Positions 53,371 through 62,675 of a stretch of DNA of 64,000 nucleotides are shown here, in pieces. The first letter of the stretch is position 1; every line of letters starts with the position of its first letter. A model generated the notes under the pieces. The model saw only the letters and a program-made list of their open reading frames with translations, searched no databases and was not told where the DNA came from. The stretch is from Desulfosporosinus nitroreducens (GTDB lineage: Bacteria; Bacillota; Desulfitobacteriia; Desulfitobacteriales; Desulfitobacteriaceae): positions 62,001 to 126,000 of the forward strand of contig NZ_JAMHFY010000012.1 in assembly GCF_023897015.1 (NCBI RefSeq), written 5' to 3'. A program made the position numbers and the translations under genes.

Positions 53371-54165
53371 ATGATTTTTATATATGAATATGTAGAACAG
53401 GTAGAAGAACTTTTCAAAAAGCTACCTGTATCGAAAAATAACAAGAAAGTAAAAGAAGCTATCCTTGCAGAAATAGTAAATGATTATTATGAGTTAAAAA
53501 AAGAAAATATGGATGAAGAGCATATTAAAATATTTAAGGAAAAGCATGAATGGATTGAGAATCTGAATTTTAATGATGCAATGATGTTTGGAGTGTCAAT
53601 TGATGGAATGACCTTATCAGAGGGAGTTGAATTTGATACAAGCGGTCAAGGGTGTAAATCTGATAGGAATTATCAGCTCTTGGAGGAACTTTGTGATATT
53701 TCATTATGCTATGAAAGGAGAAAAGAGGATTTTGAATTTAATTGTTCAGTAAAGTTTGTTATTTTTGCTTTAGATAAATGTAGGGATTATTTTGGTTCAA
53801 TAGAAGGTTATTGTAATATAGAAGAATTAGATGTACCAATTGGATATGTTCGGAGAGATGGATACTATGGTAGAATTGCTAATAACTTCAAAGATTTCTT
53901 GGAATTAGCAGTGTTTTATCCATATTGGAATAAAGTTATCAAATTAGAGCGTATGAGAATTGAATATTCATTAGATAAATTAGAGCAAGAATGGATAATA
54001 AACATACCAGATTTTTATAAAAAACAAAAAGAGCTTTCAGATGTTTTAAAGTTAAATAGAAATGAGAAGTCTATAGCAACTTTATTTGATAATTTAAGAA
54101 TGGAGTCTGATTTTTTTGTTTGTGATATAAATGATGATTACAACAATTATAGGAAGCTTTTATAG
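53371..54165 (+). CDS. Hypothetical protein, 264 residues
   Basis: A soluble acidic protein with a helical N-terminal part (VEQVEELFKKLP, VKEAILAEIVNDYYELKKE) and an alpha-beta centre with several aromatic residues; no domain was recognised. AT-rich codon use is stronger than in its neighbours, suggesting separate acquisition. An immunity-type or housekeeping role cannot be decided. Ribosome site AGGAG eight bases upstream. Confidence 0.6.
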   Translation: MIFIYEYVEQVEELFKKLPVSKNNKKVKEAILAEIVNDYYELKKENMDEEHIKIFKEKHEWIENLNFNDAMMFGVSIDGMTLSEGVEFDTSGQGCKSDRNYQLLEELCDISLCYERRKEDFEFNCSVKFVIFALDKCRDYFGSIEGYCNIEELDVPIGYVRRDGYYGRIANNFKDFLELAVFYPYWNKVIKLERMRIEYSLDKLEQEWIINIPDFYKKQKELSDVLKLNRNEKSIATLFDNLRMESDFFVCDINDDYNNYRKLL

Positions 54166-54317
54166 TATGGGTAATGAGTATAATCCTAGGTTATTTCGTA
54201 TTCTTCTAATTTTGTTGATTGCGCGGTTCGAAGAGGAAGGTTTAAGGGAATCCTGTCATAGTCGTCTGCTAAATTAAAGGGCATGGCCCGCCGCCTAACA
54301 TAGGGTTTTAAATATCG

Positions 54318-54340
54318 GAGAGAATATGAAAGTAGTAACC
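54318..54340 (+). repeat. 23-bp direct repeat, copy 2
   Basis: Exact copy of 44757-44779. GCCTAAC lies 26 bases before it (CCGCCGCCTAACATAGGG), and it is followed by CCGGCGTCGC. Confidence 0.75.
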
Positions 54341-54428
54341 CCGGCGTCGCAAACAGCAAAACCTCAGTACGTTTAAAGAAACCGTCGAGGTATTGTTAAA
54401 AATAATAAGAAATTATTGGAGAAAAATC

Positions 54429-54806
54429 ATGAAAATTAAAATTTTGAAGGAAAACAAACTAGAAGTTGCTTTGGTAACAAGTGACGTGATCTTGTTAAAA
54501 GACGTTCAGTCAGCGCTAGACCTAATAGCAACAATTGGGTATGAAACAGGGTGTGACTTCATGATTTTGAATAAGACGGCAATATGTGAAGACTTTTTTG
54601 ACCTAAGCACTAAGATGGCCGGAGACATTTTGCAAAAGTTTGTTAACTACCATATGAAGATTGCAATCTTAGGTGATTTTTCTTCCTATAAGAGCAAGAG
54701 TCTAAAAGATTTCATCGATGAATGTAACAAGGGAAAGCATATCTTCTTTTTAAATAATGAAAAGGAAGCGATTGAACGATTTGCCATGATTAACGCCGCC
54801 AACTAA
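54429..54806 (+). CDS. DUF4180 family protein
   Basis: A 125-residue protein matching DUF4180: VALVTSDVILLKDVQSALDL, CDFMILNKTAICEDFFDLST, AGDILQKFVNYHMKIAILGDFS and FFLNNEKEAIERF. The fold is probably an STAS-like alpha-beta sandwich; function unknown. ATG 54429 has only a GGAG site ten bases upstream; the start at 54393 is less likely. Confidence 0.8.
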   Translation: MKIKILKENKLEVALVTSDVILLKDVQSALDLIATIGYETGCDFMILNKTAICEDFFDLSTKMAGDILQKFVNYHMKIAILGDFSSYKSKSLKDFIDECNKGKHIFFLNNEKEAIERFAMINAAN

Positions 54807-55038
54807 TGGAGATGTTCTGCTCCTGTTTATAAGAATTTATCGGAAGGGTGATAATATGCCTTCCAAAGATTTGCCATTTGATGGGCCTTAAAATGTCAAA
54901 TAAAGATGCCTGAAAGCAGGTTTTTTCAGGTTAATTGGTGAAAGTTACAAGGAGGTCAATATAACTGATGAGGAGAAGCCTAGGTTAATCTAATCATACT
55001 TTGTGTAGTTATTCACAGAAAGGAGTGGAAGGCTTGCA

Positions 55039-55143
55039 ATGAATACAAATGGAGGTTTTACAATGATTACACCAGTTAATGTGCTTAAAGCTTTAATTGC
55101 TGTGGCGGTTAATGACGTATCCCCAGCAGGAGGATTGATATGA
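55039..55143 (+). CDS. Small protein overlapping the next gene's start, 34 residues
   Basis: ATG 55039 follows AAAGGAGTGG and reads MNTNGGFT then MITPVNVLKALIAVAVNDV to TGA at 55141-55143, overlapping the ATG of the next gene (ATGA). A second ATG at 55063 also has GGAGG before it. Overlap and double ribosome sites suggest a translated leader coupled to the next gene. Confidence 0.4.
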   Translation: MNTNGGFTMITPVNVLKALIAVAVNDVSPAGGLI

Positions 55144-55610
55144 AAAAAAGTTTGGTTTTAGGTGTAATAGGTTGTCTGCTAGTTTTAGTTTTCATTCTAT
55201 ACAAATCTGATGTTCCCTCTAAAATACCTAAAACTGTTGTGATGACTGGTAATCAAGATATCGAAACTGCCCTTGGATATTATAATTGGTTTGACAAGAA
55301 TAAAGGCGGTAATACCGCTTTTGGAGAAATACCAGAAAATCTCGTTAAAGAACTGCAAACAGGTATAGTGAAAAATGGTGAAAGAGTTTACTTTGAATTT
55401 AAGACCTCCAAACCACCTAAACGTAACAACGTTTACTTAATCGTTCCAAATGAAAAAGAACCTCTTGAATTTGGAATGATTGAACAACCATTGGACGGGA
55501 ATTCATTTATTGTTCATGGAGAAGGTGGGCAATACATTTATGTGCTGACGGGTTATTGGGATGATTCCCATCACATAGACTATGCTTTTAAAATCACTAT
55601 TAACAACTAA
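55140..55610 (+). CDS. Membrane-anchored hypothetical protein
   Basis: A 156-residue protein with one N-terminal helix (residues 3-21, KSLVLGVIGCLLVLVFILY) that acts as an uncleaved anchor or signal, followed by a soluble extracytoplasmic domain rich in beta strands. No family recognised. AGGAGG site, overlapping the small frame upstream. Confidence 0.65.
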   Translation: MKKSLVLGVIGCLLVLVFILYKSDVPSKIPKTVVMTGNQDIETALGYYNWFDKNKGGNTAFGEIPENLVKELQTGIVKNGERVYFEFKTSKPPKRNNVYLIVPNEKEPLEFGMIEQPLDGNSFIVHGEGGQYIYVLTGYWDDSHHIDYAFKITINN

Positions 55611-55680
55611 TAAGCATTCTTTCCTAATACCAAAGGCCAGTATTGCGAATCATTACCCAATTGGGAGAGGGGGTTAGAGT

Positions 55681-56748
55681 ATGCAGTATAGTTCAATGGT
55701 AATATATTTCATGAGCGGAACAGGAAACTCTTACCGAGCGTCTACATGGATGGAAGAAGCAGCTAACAAAAAAGGGGTAACCTCAAAACTAGATCAGATC
55801 TCAAAATCCTGTGAACAATTAGATTTGGAAGAAGTAGACTTGTTAGGAGTAGTTTTTCCTACGCATGGGTTTACAGCACCTTGGCAAGTGATTAGACATG
55901 CTTTGCGCCTGCCACATGGAAATAGAAAACATGCTTATGTCATAGCAACAAGAGCTGGGACTAGAATTGCGTCAATTCCGTTCCCAGGATTCGAAGGTAC
56001 CGCAGGTTATCTCATTGCACTCATACTTTTTTTAAAGGGTTACATTGTTCGTGGTGTCATGGGGCTTGATATGCCATCTAACTGGATGTCTCTGCATTGG
56101 GGTTTAAATCTCGAAAACTCGAGATTTATCATTCGTAGAGCAAGGGTAAAGACCAATCTTTTTATGAAAAGTATTTTAGAAGGAAAAAGAGTGTACAGGG
56201 GAATTATATGTTTATTTTTAGGATTGATACTGAGTCCTATTTCGATTGGTTATTTAGTCATAGGCCGATTTTTCCTATCAAAATTGTTTTTTGCTTCGGG
56301 AAATTGTACAGGTTGCGGTTTATGTGCTAATAGTTGCCCAGTTCAGGCAATCAGAATGGTAGGAAGTAATAAGCCGCGTCCTTATTGGACATTTGCTTGT
56401 GAAAGTTGTATGAGATGTATGGGCTATTGCCCTAACAAAGCGGTTGAAGCAAGCCATTCATTTGCAATCATTTTATATTTCGTTGCCACATTACCAGTAT
56501 CTTTTTATGTATTAAATGAATTAGGAAAAATTATACCGATAGAACATTATCTTTTCTTATATAACGTTGTGCTTAATTATATTTACATATTGATTTCTTT
56601 TTTTGTTGCGTACCTTATTCTTTCAGTACTTATTAGAAATCCCTTTCTTAATAAGCTATGTACCTACACAACCTTCACCCACTTATATCGCAGGTATCAC
56701 GAGCCTGACACTTCGCTGATAGATATTTCAGAAAGAAAAAAAGATTGA
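55681..56748 (+). CDS. EFR1 family ferredoxin with flavodoxin-like domain
   Basis: A 355-residue protein with an N-terminal flavodoxin-like part (IYFMSGTGNSYRAS, VVFPTHGFTAPW), two or three membrane helices and a 2x4Fe-4S ferredoxin segment: CTGCGLCANSCP and CESCMRCMGYCP. Such proteins pass electrons in anaerobes, probably at the membrane. Partner unknown. GGGAGAGGGGG site. Confidence 0.85.
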   Translation: MQYSSMVIYFMSGTGNSYRASTWMEEAANKKGVTSKLDQISKSCEQLDLEEVDLLGVVFPTHGFTAPWQVIRHALRLPHGNRKHAYVIATRAGTRIASIPFPGFEGTAGYLIALILFLKGYIVRGVMGLDMPSNWMSLHWGLNLENSRFIIRRARVKTNLFMKSILEGKRVYRGIICLFLGLILSPISIGYLVIGRFFLSKLFFASGNCTGCGLCANSCPVQAIRMVGSNKPRPYWTFACESCMRCMGYCPNKAVEASHSFAIILYFVATLPVSFYVLNELGKIIPIEHYLFLYNVVLNYIYILISFFVAYLILSVLIRNPFLNKLCTYTTFTHLYRRYHEPDTSLIDISERKKD

Positions 56749-56783
56749 CCAAGAGTGGTTGTAATTCAAAGAGGAGTGGGAAT

Positions 56784-57350
56784 TTGAAGAAAAAGATATT
56801 ATTAATCATTTCGATCATAATAACCATGTCAATTTGTAGTGGTTGTGGGCTGCTTACTCAAAAGGATAAAACTACGGATATTTCGGATTACAGTGAATAT
56901 CTTGGAACTGAAGGAAAGCATCCCAATGATATATTCCCCCAGAGCATCCCAATCTCGGCAGTAATTGAAGATTTTTGTTATTATTACTATAATTCATGGG
57001 ACCCAAATCATGTAGTCTATCTTGTATATTCCTGCAATGAGGAAGACTATGCTAAAGAAACAGAGAGACTGTCAAAATTGAATTCCTCCAGTGATTATCT
57101 TATATATGGCGGAACAGGATTTAATTATCCAATCTGCGCAATTTTGGCTGACAGTTATAATGGTTATATTTATGCTTTGGCTGACAAAGACAATAATAGA
57201 TTGATTTATGTAGAAATTACTTTTTGTGATTATTTCAGCGACATAAACTATGAAGAAATAATTGATAAAGAATATCTTCCTAAAGGTTTCGATGCAAAAC
57301 TGGGAAATTCTACCCGACGAGCTTTCGAGAAGGGCGAGTTAAATAAATAA
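56784..57350 (+). CDS. Predicted lipoprotein, 188 residues
   Basis: TTG start after AGAGGAG; signal peptide KKKILLIISIIITMSICSGC with the lipidated cysteine near residue 20. The mature part is acidic and tyrosine-rich without a recognised domain. The upstream flavodoxin-ferredoxin gene ends 35 bases before this start, so co-expression is likely. Confidence 0.65.
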   Translation: MKKKILLIISIIITMSICSGCGLLTQKDKTTDISDYSEYLGTEGKHPNDIFPQSIPISAVIEDFCYYYYNSWDPNHVVYLVYSCNEEDYAKETERLSKLNSSSDYLIYGGTGFNYPICAILADSYNGYIYALADKDNNRLIYVEITFCDYFSDINYEEIIDKEYLPKGFDAKLGNSTRRAFEKGELNK

Positions 57351-57492
57351 GTATTAGGGGGAATAACACAGCCATTCTAGCGCGCAAAGGCCACACTATC
57401 CTTGGCGCGGATGAGAAAAAATCGGGTATTACATCGCATTTGTAAGAAAGTGCGAATTAGATAACATATTTTATGAGTGAGGTGTACTGTTA

Positions 57493-58023
57493 ATGAATGT
57501 TACTATATCACCCATTGGGATAGGAATGGCAATGATTGTTGTAAGCAACTGCCTTATAAGTTTTGGTAAAAGTGATGTAAAGAAAAAATGCTATATCATA
57601 TTATCGTCAATTCTTTCAATTGTTGGAATGTTAGGGATTATAACAACAAGATCACAGTTTATTTTAGGCTTAGATAAAAGCGCGAATAGACAACATCTTG
57701 ACTCTGACTTTGTATTATGGGCTACTACGAAATTTGATTTTTTTGCGGTCATTTCTATTATAGCGACTTGTTCAACTATCATATTTTTATTGTATCTTTT
57801 ATTTGCGAATAAGAAGAACAAAAGCGGTTTCGTCTGGCGCAATTTTTCTGCTTTTGTTATCGTAATCATGGTAATTAATTTTTTTGCTGGAGCTTGGTAT
57901 GGCTTTAGAACTATAAATGTATTATTTGATATAGCTTTTTATATAGCAACACTATCTATTTCAGAAATTTTTGCGTTATATATTCCTTTAATAGCAAAAA
58001 GAATTGTCACACTAAAAGAGTGA
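57493..58023 (+). CDS. Hypothetical membrane protein, 176 residues
   Basis: About five hydrophobic helices spread over the whole length; no recognised family. The 140-base spacer before it contains AGCGCGCAAAGGCC...CTTGGCGCGG and TTACATCGCATTTGTAAG, degenerate symmetrical pieces. Ribosome site GTGAGGTG. Confidence 0.6.
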   Translation: MNVTISPIGIGMAMIVVSNCLISFGKSDVKKKCYIILSSILSIVGMLGIITTRSQFILGLDKSANRQHLDSDFVLWATTKFDFFAVISIIATCSTIIFLLYLLFANKKNKSGFVWRNFSAFVIVIMVINFFAGAWYGFRTINVLFDIAFYIATLSISEIFALYIPLIAKRIVTLKE

Positions 58024-58134
58024 GATTATGAGCATTATCCTTGGTATTGTCCGAAGGAATAGCTACTCAGGTAGTTTGACGCTCCGTGAATGACTAAAAC
58101 GTTAAATTACGAATGAAAGAATGGATTTGAGGAT

Positions 58135-58746
58135 GTGGATTTTGATTTTTTAATTAAGGGTATAATTATTGGGTTCTCAATTGCTGCACCGGTTGGACCG
58201 ATTGGAGTTCTTTGTATAAGGCGGACATTGACAGAGGGGAGATTATCTGGCTTTTTATCAGGATTAGGTGCTGCCACGGCTGATGCTACCTATGGAATGA
58301 TCGCTGGTTTTGGCCTAGCAAGCATATCAAACTTTTTGATAGGGCAACAAATTTGGCTGAGGATTATTGGAGGACTTTTTCTTTTATATTTAGGAATTAA
58401 GATGTTTATAACAAAACCTTCAGATGAGGCAGTATCTTCTAAACGACATGGACTAATAGGGAGTTATATTTCTACATTTTTTCTTACAATTGTAAACCCA
58501 ATGACGATCATTTCTTTTGCGGCTGTCTTTGCTGGATTGGGGATAGGCACAATTCAAACTGATTATTTTTCGTCGTTGATATTAGTGATGGGAGTATTTG
58601 TTGGATCAGGTTTATGGTGGTTGACTTTAAGTTCAACCGTTCATGTACTCGGAAAGAGATTTGACACTAAGAGGTTGCGATGGATAAATAAGGTCTCAGG
58701 AATAATAATATTGATATTTGGTTTTATAGCCCTGGCGAGCAGCTGA
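58135..58746 (+). CDS. LysE family translocator
   Basis: A 203-residue membrane protein with six helices. GFSIAAPVGPIGVLCIRRTLTEGR near the start and the FFLTIVNPMTIISF block are signatures of LysE/RhtB exporters of amino acids or related metabolites. The exported substrate is unknown. GTG start. Confidence 0.87.
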   Translation: MDFDFLIKGIIIGFSIAAPVGPIGVLCIRRTLTEGRLSGFLSGLGAATADATYGMIAGFGLASISNFLIGQQIWLRIIGGLFLLYLGIKMFITKPSDEAVSSKRHGLIGSYISTFFLTIVNPMTIISFAAVFAGLGIGTIQTDYFSSLILVMGVFVGSGLWWLTLSSTVHVLGKRFDTKRLRWINKVSGIIILIFGFIALASS

Positions 58747-58841
58747 GGGCGCAACCCTATATATCGAAGGGTTTGTGAAACTTTGCCAAGAAAAATTCAG
58801 GTTCTATTAAAGTCAAAATAAATAAACTGGAGGGGAAATCG

Positions 58842-59558
58842 ATGAAGACAATTGGATTAATCGGAGGGATGAGTTGGGAATCATCATCTGAATATTATCG
58901 AATTATTAATGAAGAAGTTAAGAACCGCCTTGGAGGTCTGCATTCGGCAAAATGCGTTCTATACAGCGTGGACTTCGAGGAAATAGAGATCTGTCAAAGG
59001 AATGGTGAATGGGGAAAAGCTGCGCAGATTCTAGCTAATGCTGCACGCAGCCTTGAGAAAGCAGGGGCAGACTTTATTGTTATTTGCACAAATACTATGC
59101 ACAAAGTTGCTGATGATATTCAGGCAGGTATTAGTATTCCATTACTTCACATTGCGGATATCACTGCAGAACAAGTTCTATTGAATGGAATAAAAACAGT
59201 CGGACTGCTTGGAACCAGATACACAATGGAACAGGATTTTTACAAATCACGCCTAGAGAATCAAAGTATAAAGGTTTTAATTCCTAAGGAAACAGATAGA
59301 GAGATAGTCAACACTGTAATTTATAGAGAACTATGCCTGGGACAAATCATTGACTCATCAAGAGTCAGTTATAAAAGAATTATTGAAGATTTGATAAAGC
59401 AAGGTGCAGAGGGAATCATCCTTGGATGTACGGAAATTGGCTTATTAGTTAAATCAGAAGATTCGACTGTGCCGTTATATGATACGACCTTGATTCATGC
59501 AATAGGTGCGGTAAACTTTTCGCTTATTAATCTGGGTATTCTTTCAGGCGCTAAGTAA
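58842..59558 (+). CDS. Aspartate/glutamate racemase family protein
   Basis: A 238-residue racemase with TIGLIGGMSWESS, the first catalytic cysteine in VICTNTMHK and the second in ILGCTEIGLL. It interconverts D and L forms of aspartate, glutamate or a related amino acid without cofactor. It follows a LysE exporter gene by 95 bases. GGAGGGG site. Confidence 0.87.
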   Translation: MKTIGLIGGMSWESSSEYYRIINEEVKNRLGGLHSAKCVLYSVDFEEIEICQRNGEWGKAAQILANAARSLEKAGADFIVICTNTMHKVADDIQAGISIPLLHIADITAEQVLLNGIKTVGLLGTRYTMEQDFYKSRLENQSIKVLIPKETDREIVNTVIYRELCLGQIIDSSRVSYKRIIEDLIKQGAEGIILGCTEIGLLVKSEDSTVPLYDTTLIHAIGAVNFSLINLGILSGAK

Positions 59559-59631
59559 ATAGATTTCTATTTGGAGTTCTAGATACTAAAAGGTAATTAT
59601 GATCAGGACTGCTTTGTTGGGAGGCGAGGAA

Positions 59632-59895
59632 ATGTCTGATTTCGTAGAAGGTTTAAAGAGAGGCGCAAAAGCTTTTAAAAGTGCTTTAGGTCCCAGTCGA
59701 TATGAAGCTGGGAATATCAAGGTCATCTGTCCCCATTGTCAAAATGATATTTTTGACGAGGGATCTGCTCAATTGAATACAGCAGGTGCTAGTTTATTGA
59801 ACCTAGATTGGCTAAATAAATCGGCAAAGATTCTAGAGTGTACTAAGTGTGGATTAATTCAATGGTTCGGAAAGTCTTTAGAGAAGATAAACTAG
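59632..59895 (+). CDS. Small zinc-ribbon protein, 87 residues
   Basis: CPHC and CTKC pairs, about 40 residues apart, form a zinc ribbon after a basic N-terminal helix. Function unknown; it may bind nucleic acid or protein. ATG 59632 follows GGAGGCGAGG; the ATG at 59599 has no such site. Confidence 0.7.
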   Translation: MSDFVEGLKRGAKAFKSALGPSRYEAGNIKVICPHCQNDIFDEGSAQLNTAGASLLNLDWLNKSAKILECTKCGLIQWFGKSLEKIN

Positions 59896-59975
59896 GGTGT
59901 TAGCCGATGTCCTATAATAAAGGGTTTGCGTACTTTGCAAAAATGAAAGCGGTTGTGTGTATGAAGGATAAAAAG

Positions 59976-60515
59976 ATGGAGATTAGAAAAGCATCACTTG
60001 ATGATGTTAAAAAAATCAGTTGTATTCATGCTTTAAGTTGGAAGTCTGCCTATAAGGGAATTATTCCACAAACGTACTTAGATGAGCTTAAAGAAGACTA
60101 TTGGGTATCAGCTTTTACAACTTGGATAAAAGATAATATTTTAACCGTCCAGCTTATTTCGGAAAACGGTAGTGCAGTTGGCTGTGTTGCTTATGGAAAG
60201 TCCAGAGATAACTGTCTGCCAGATTGGGGTGAAATTGTCTCCATTTATCTGTTGCCGGAATACTTTGGCAAAGGATATGGTAGTAAATTGTTAAACAGTG
60301 CATTATTAGATTTAAAACAATCTGGCTATCAAAACATTTACTTATGGGTGCTTAAAAATAATCAGCGAGCAAGACATTTTTACGAAAAGTATGGGTTGCA
60401 ATGCACCACAGATGAGTGTGTTTGCGAAATTATGAGAAAAGAACTTATTGATATACGTTATATTATTTCTTTAACAGATCCGCAAAATGAGCACTTGAAT
60501 ATTTTTGGATATTAA
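59976..60515 (+). CDS. GNAT family N-acetyltransferase
   Basis: A 179-residue acetyltransferase: MEIRKASLDDVKKISCIHALSW, the acetyl-CoA loop YFGKGYGSKLL and VLKNNQRARHFYEKYG. About 20 residues at the C terminus do not look like the family and may come from a frame run into a following remnant. ATG 59976 follows GAAGGA; upstream ATGs (59907, 59961) are possible. Confidence 0.82.
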   Translation: MEIRKASLDDVKKISCIHALSWKSAYKGIIPQTYLDELKEDYWVSAFTTWIKDNILTVQLISENGSAVGCVAYGKSRDNCLPDWGEIVSIYLLPEYFGKGYGSKLLNSALLDLKQSGYQNIYLWVLKNNQRARHFYEKYGLQCTTDECVCEIMRKELIDIRYIISLTDPQNEHLNIFGY

Positions 60516-60740
60516 TAGTTCAAGAGATCATTTATTTGAAGAGATAGTTAGGGTTGGGAAAATTGAAGATGAAAATGAAAAACAAAAGCAATTAGATATA
60601 CTTAAAAAAAATCAGAGAAGTTAATGAGCTTGCCTGAGGATGATATTTATCTCGTTGACTTAGATTTTCATTGGACGTATGTTGTTACGCATGAGAAAGA
60701 ACAGTGTGGTCCATATTTCTTTAGAAATAATCGTAGATAA
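60499..60740 (+). pseudogene. Remnant of a small gene, two frameshifts
   Basis: The text SSRDHLFEEIVRVGKIED (first frame), then KKIREVNELA (second) and PEDDIYLVDLDFHWTYVV with GPYFF (third) reads as one protein if two shifts are allowed, one at an eight-A run near 60600. It has no start codon and partly overlaps the end of the preceding GNAT gene. It is clearly non-functional as written; the family was not identified with confidence. Confidence 0.5.
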
Positions 60741-60807
60741 TTTCTAAGTTTAACGGATTCAAGAAGATATAAGAGAGAGGTCTATAAAAACAAAGGAGGA
60801 ATGACCG

Positions 60808-61254
60808 TTGGGAGATTTGCAGTCACTCCTTAAAGATAACAACGTACAATATGAATTGATCGAGCACGATATAGCAATCCGTACAGCCCAGGAAGGTGCA
60901 ACATATTTCGGAATTAACGTTGGTCAAACTGCGCCGACGCTAATACTAAAGACAGACAAAGGGTTCTTCTCGTTAATTGTGTCCGGGGATAGGGGCTATA
61001 TTGATTTCGAGAAAGTAGCAAATATTATTGGATGCAAAAAGGTAAAGCTTGCCGGGGCACAAGAGGTAGAGGAGGTAACTGGTTTTGTGGTAGGAAGTAT
61101 CCCCTTAGTGGGACTTGATTTACCTTGTGTTATTGATAAACGATTATTTAAATACTCCAATATATACGGAGGTTCTGGAAAGGCAACAAGTACTTTAATA
61201 GTTAACCCTAGTGCGCTAGAGAAGTTAAACAGAATTGTTGCAGTTATTGAGTAA
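60808..61254 (+). CDS. YbaK/EbsC-like aminoacyl-tRNA deacylase
   Basis: A 148-residue protein of the YbaK/ProX editing fold: VQYELIEHDIAIRTAQEGATYFG at the start, TAPTLILKTDKGFFSLIVSGDR and GSIPLVGL. This fold removes wrongly attached amino acids from tRNA, though stand-alone members differ in substrate. TTG start with AAGGAGGA upstream. Confidence 0.83.
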   Translation: MGDLQSLLKDNNVQYELIEHDIAIRTAQEGATYFGINVGQTAPTLILKTDKGFFSLIVSGDRGYIDFEKVANIIGCKKVKLAGAQEVEEVTGFVVGSIPLVGLDLPCVIDKRLFKYSNIYGGSGKATSTLIVNPSALEKLNRIVAVIE

Positions 61255-61370
61255 GCAAAGAGAACGAGCGACTTAGAGAAAGCAACGTTTGTTTGAAGGG
61301 AAAGCCTAATTAATCTAATTTCGCTTGTCTGTGGGGATGAGTACTATGTCCAAAAGGAGTGGGATAAATA

Positions 61371-61685
61371 ATGAAAATTAGAGATAAAGAGTTAGGAATT
61401 GGAACAATATCATTAGTATTATTCATAGTTGGTGTCTTGTTTGGGATTTCGTTTAGAAATATTTGTATTGGTGATTATCTATTAAATGGAATTGGGCTGA
61501 AGTCATGGTCTAATGGTGACTCAGGGATTCATTATACGGTTTTTTACTCGTTAGCATTTTTTGTTCCATCATTTTTAATCGGACTAAATTATAAAGATAA
61601 CTTCGGTTCAAAAGCAAGATATATGTCTGCTATAATTTCAGGCACAATTATATTTTGTTATTCGGGGCAGTTATTAAATTGCTAA
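61371..61685 (+). CDS. Hypothetical membrane protein, 104 residues
   Basis: Three hydrophobic helices (about 10-28, 57-72 and 84-100) and no recognised motif. ATG is preceded by AAAGGAG at a suitable distance. The spacer before it contains no obvious repeat. Confidence 0.6.
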   Translation: MKIRDKELGIGTISLVLFIVGVLFGISFRNICIGDYLLNGIGLKSWSNGDSGIHYTVFYSLAFFVPSFLIGLNYKDNFGSKARYMSAIISGTIIFCYSGQLLNC

Positions 61686-61781
61686 TATGAAATTGATTCG
61701 GGACAAAACTGAAAAAGAATATGGATGAAATCTGACAGTAATATTAGGTTATACTAAAGCACTTTAAGGAGTATGCAAGAA

Positions 61782-62417
61782 ATGGATAATAATAATTTTA
61801 AGGTTAAGCAGATTACACGGTTGTATGAAAGTTGTAATCAATGTGGTTTGCCAACTTTGACTTGCATATGTAATCTTGTTACTCCGATAAATACAAAAGC
61901 AAAGTTTTGGGTTTTAGCAAGTAAAAGTGAATTTTATAGACCTTCGAATACGGGAAGATTGCTTAAGTTAATAAACCCTAACTCCACCGAAGTATTTCTA
62001 TGGGAACGTACTGCACCTTCTTTAAAACTGTTAGAGAATATAACTGCCTATAATGGTAGAACGTTTTTACTATTTCCGTCTGAAGGTGAGGATTTGGTTA
62101 ATAAAACTGTAGACCATCTTCAAGATGGAGAGAACGCATTTATTTTAATTGATGGAACATGGAAGGAAGCCAGAAAGATAATTAGGAAGAGTTATTATTT
62201 GCAGAATCTCCCGCTGGTCTCAATAAAGCCAGAATATGAATCCAAATTTATTTTGCGTAAAGGTAGAGTAGAAGGGACTCTTTGTACTATTGAAGCTGCA
62301 ATGGAAATTCTAAGAATTACTGGTGAGGTAGGGCAACAGGAAATTATCGATAAATACTTCAATCTATTTCTTAAACATTATAAAGCAGGGGCTAGCTCAC
62401 ATCTGCCTAAAGAATAG
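61782..62417 (+). CDS. tapT: tRNA-uridine aminocarboxypropyltransferase (DTW domain)
   Basis: A 211-residue protein with the zinc-binding CNQCGLPTLTCIC near residue 15 and the DTW-type motif LIDGTWKEARKI (DGTW here), plus PLVSIKPE and TIEAAMEIL. DTW proteins add an aminocarboxypropyl group to uridine in tRNA (acp3U) using SAM. ATG 61782 is 11 bases after AAGGAG; ATG 61773 is two bases after it. Confidence 0.8.
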   Translation: MDNNNFKVKQITRLYESCNQCGLPTLTCICNLVTPINTKAKFWVLASKSEFYRPSNTGRLLKLINPNSTEVFLWERTAPSLKLLENITAYNGRTFLLFPSEGEDLVNKTVDHLQDGENAFILIDGTWKEARKIIRKSYYLQNLPLVSIKPEYESKFILRKGRVEGTLCTIEAAMEILRITGEVGQQEIIDKYFNLFLKHYKAGASSHLPKE

Positions 62418-62675
62418 CGATTCAATGTGTTCGTACTGGCGGTCGTATTGCCTACCCAAATGCACATTTAGCTCCTAACAATCATTATCTTGGTAAACTG
62501 TGTCTCAAGGAAAATTCGACAAAATGACCTTCCTATGAATGAAGGAAATGAATAATAGCGTTATCAAAGTAGTATCAAGCAAGCTCAGAAGTAACATTAA
62601 TGCTATAATTAAACGACAGATCAGACTTGAATTTTAACGAGGATTTAGCCAATTTAGGACATAGCACTTTATAAA

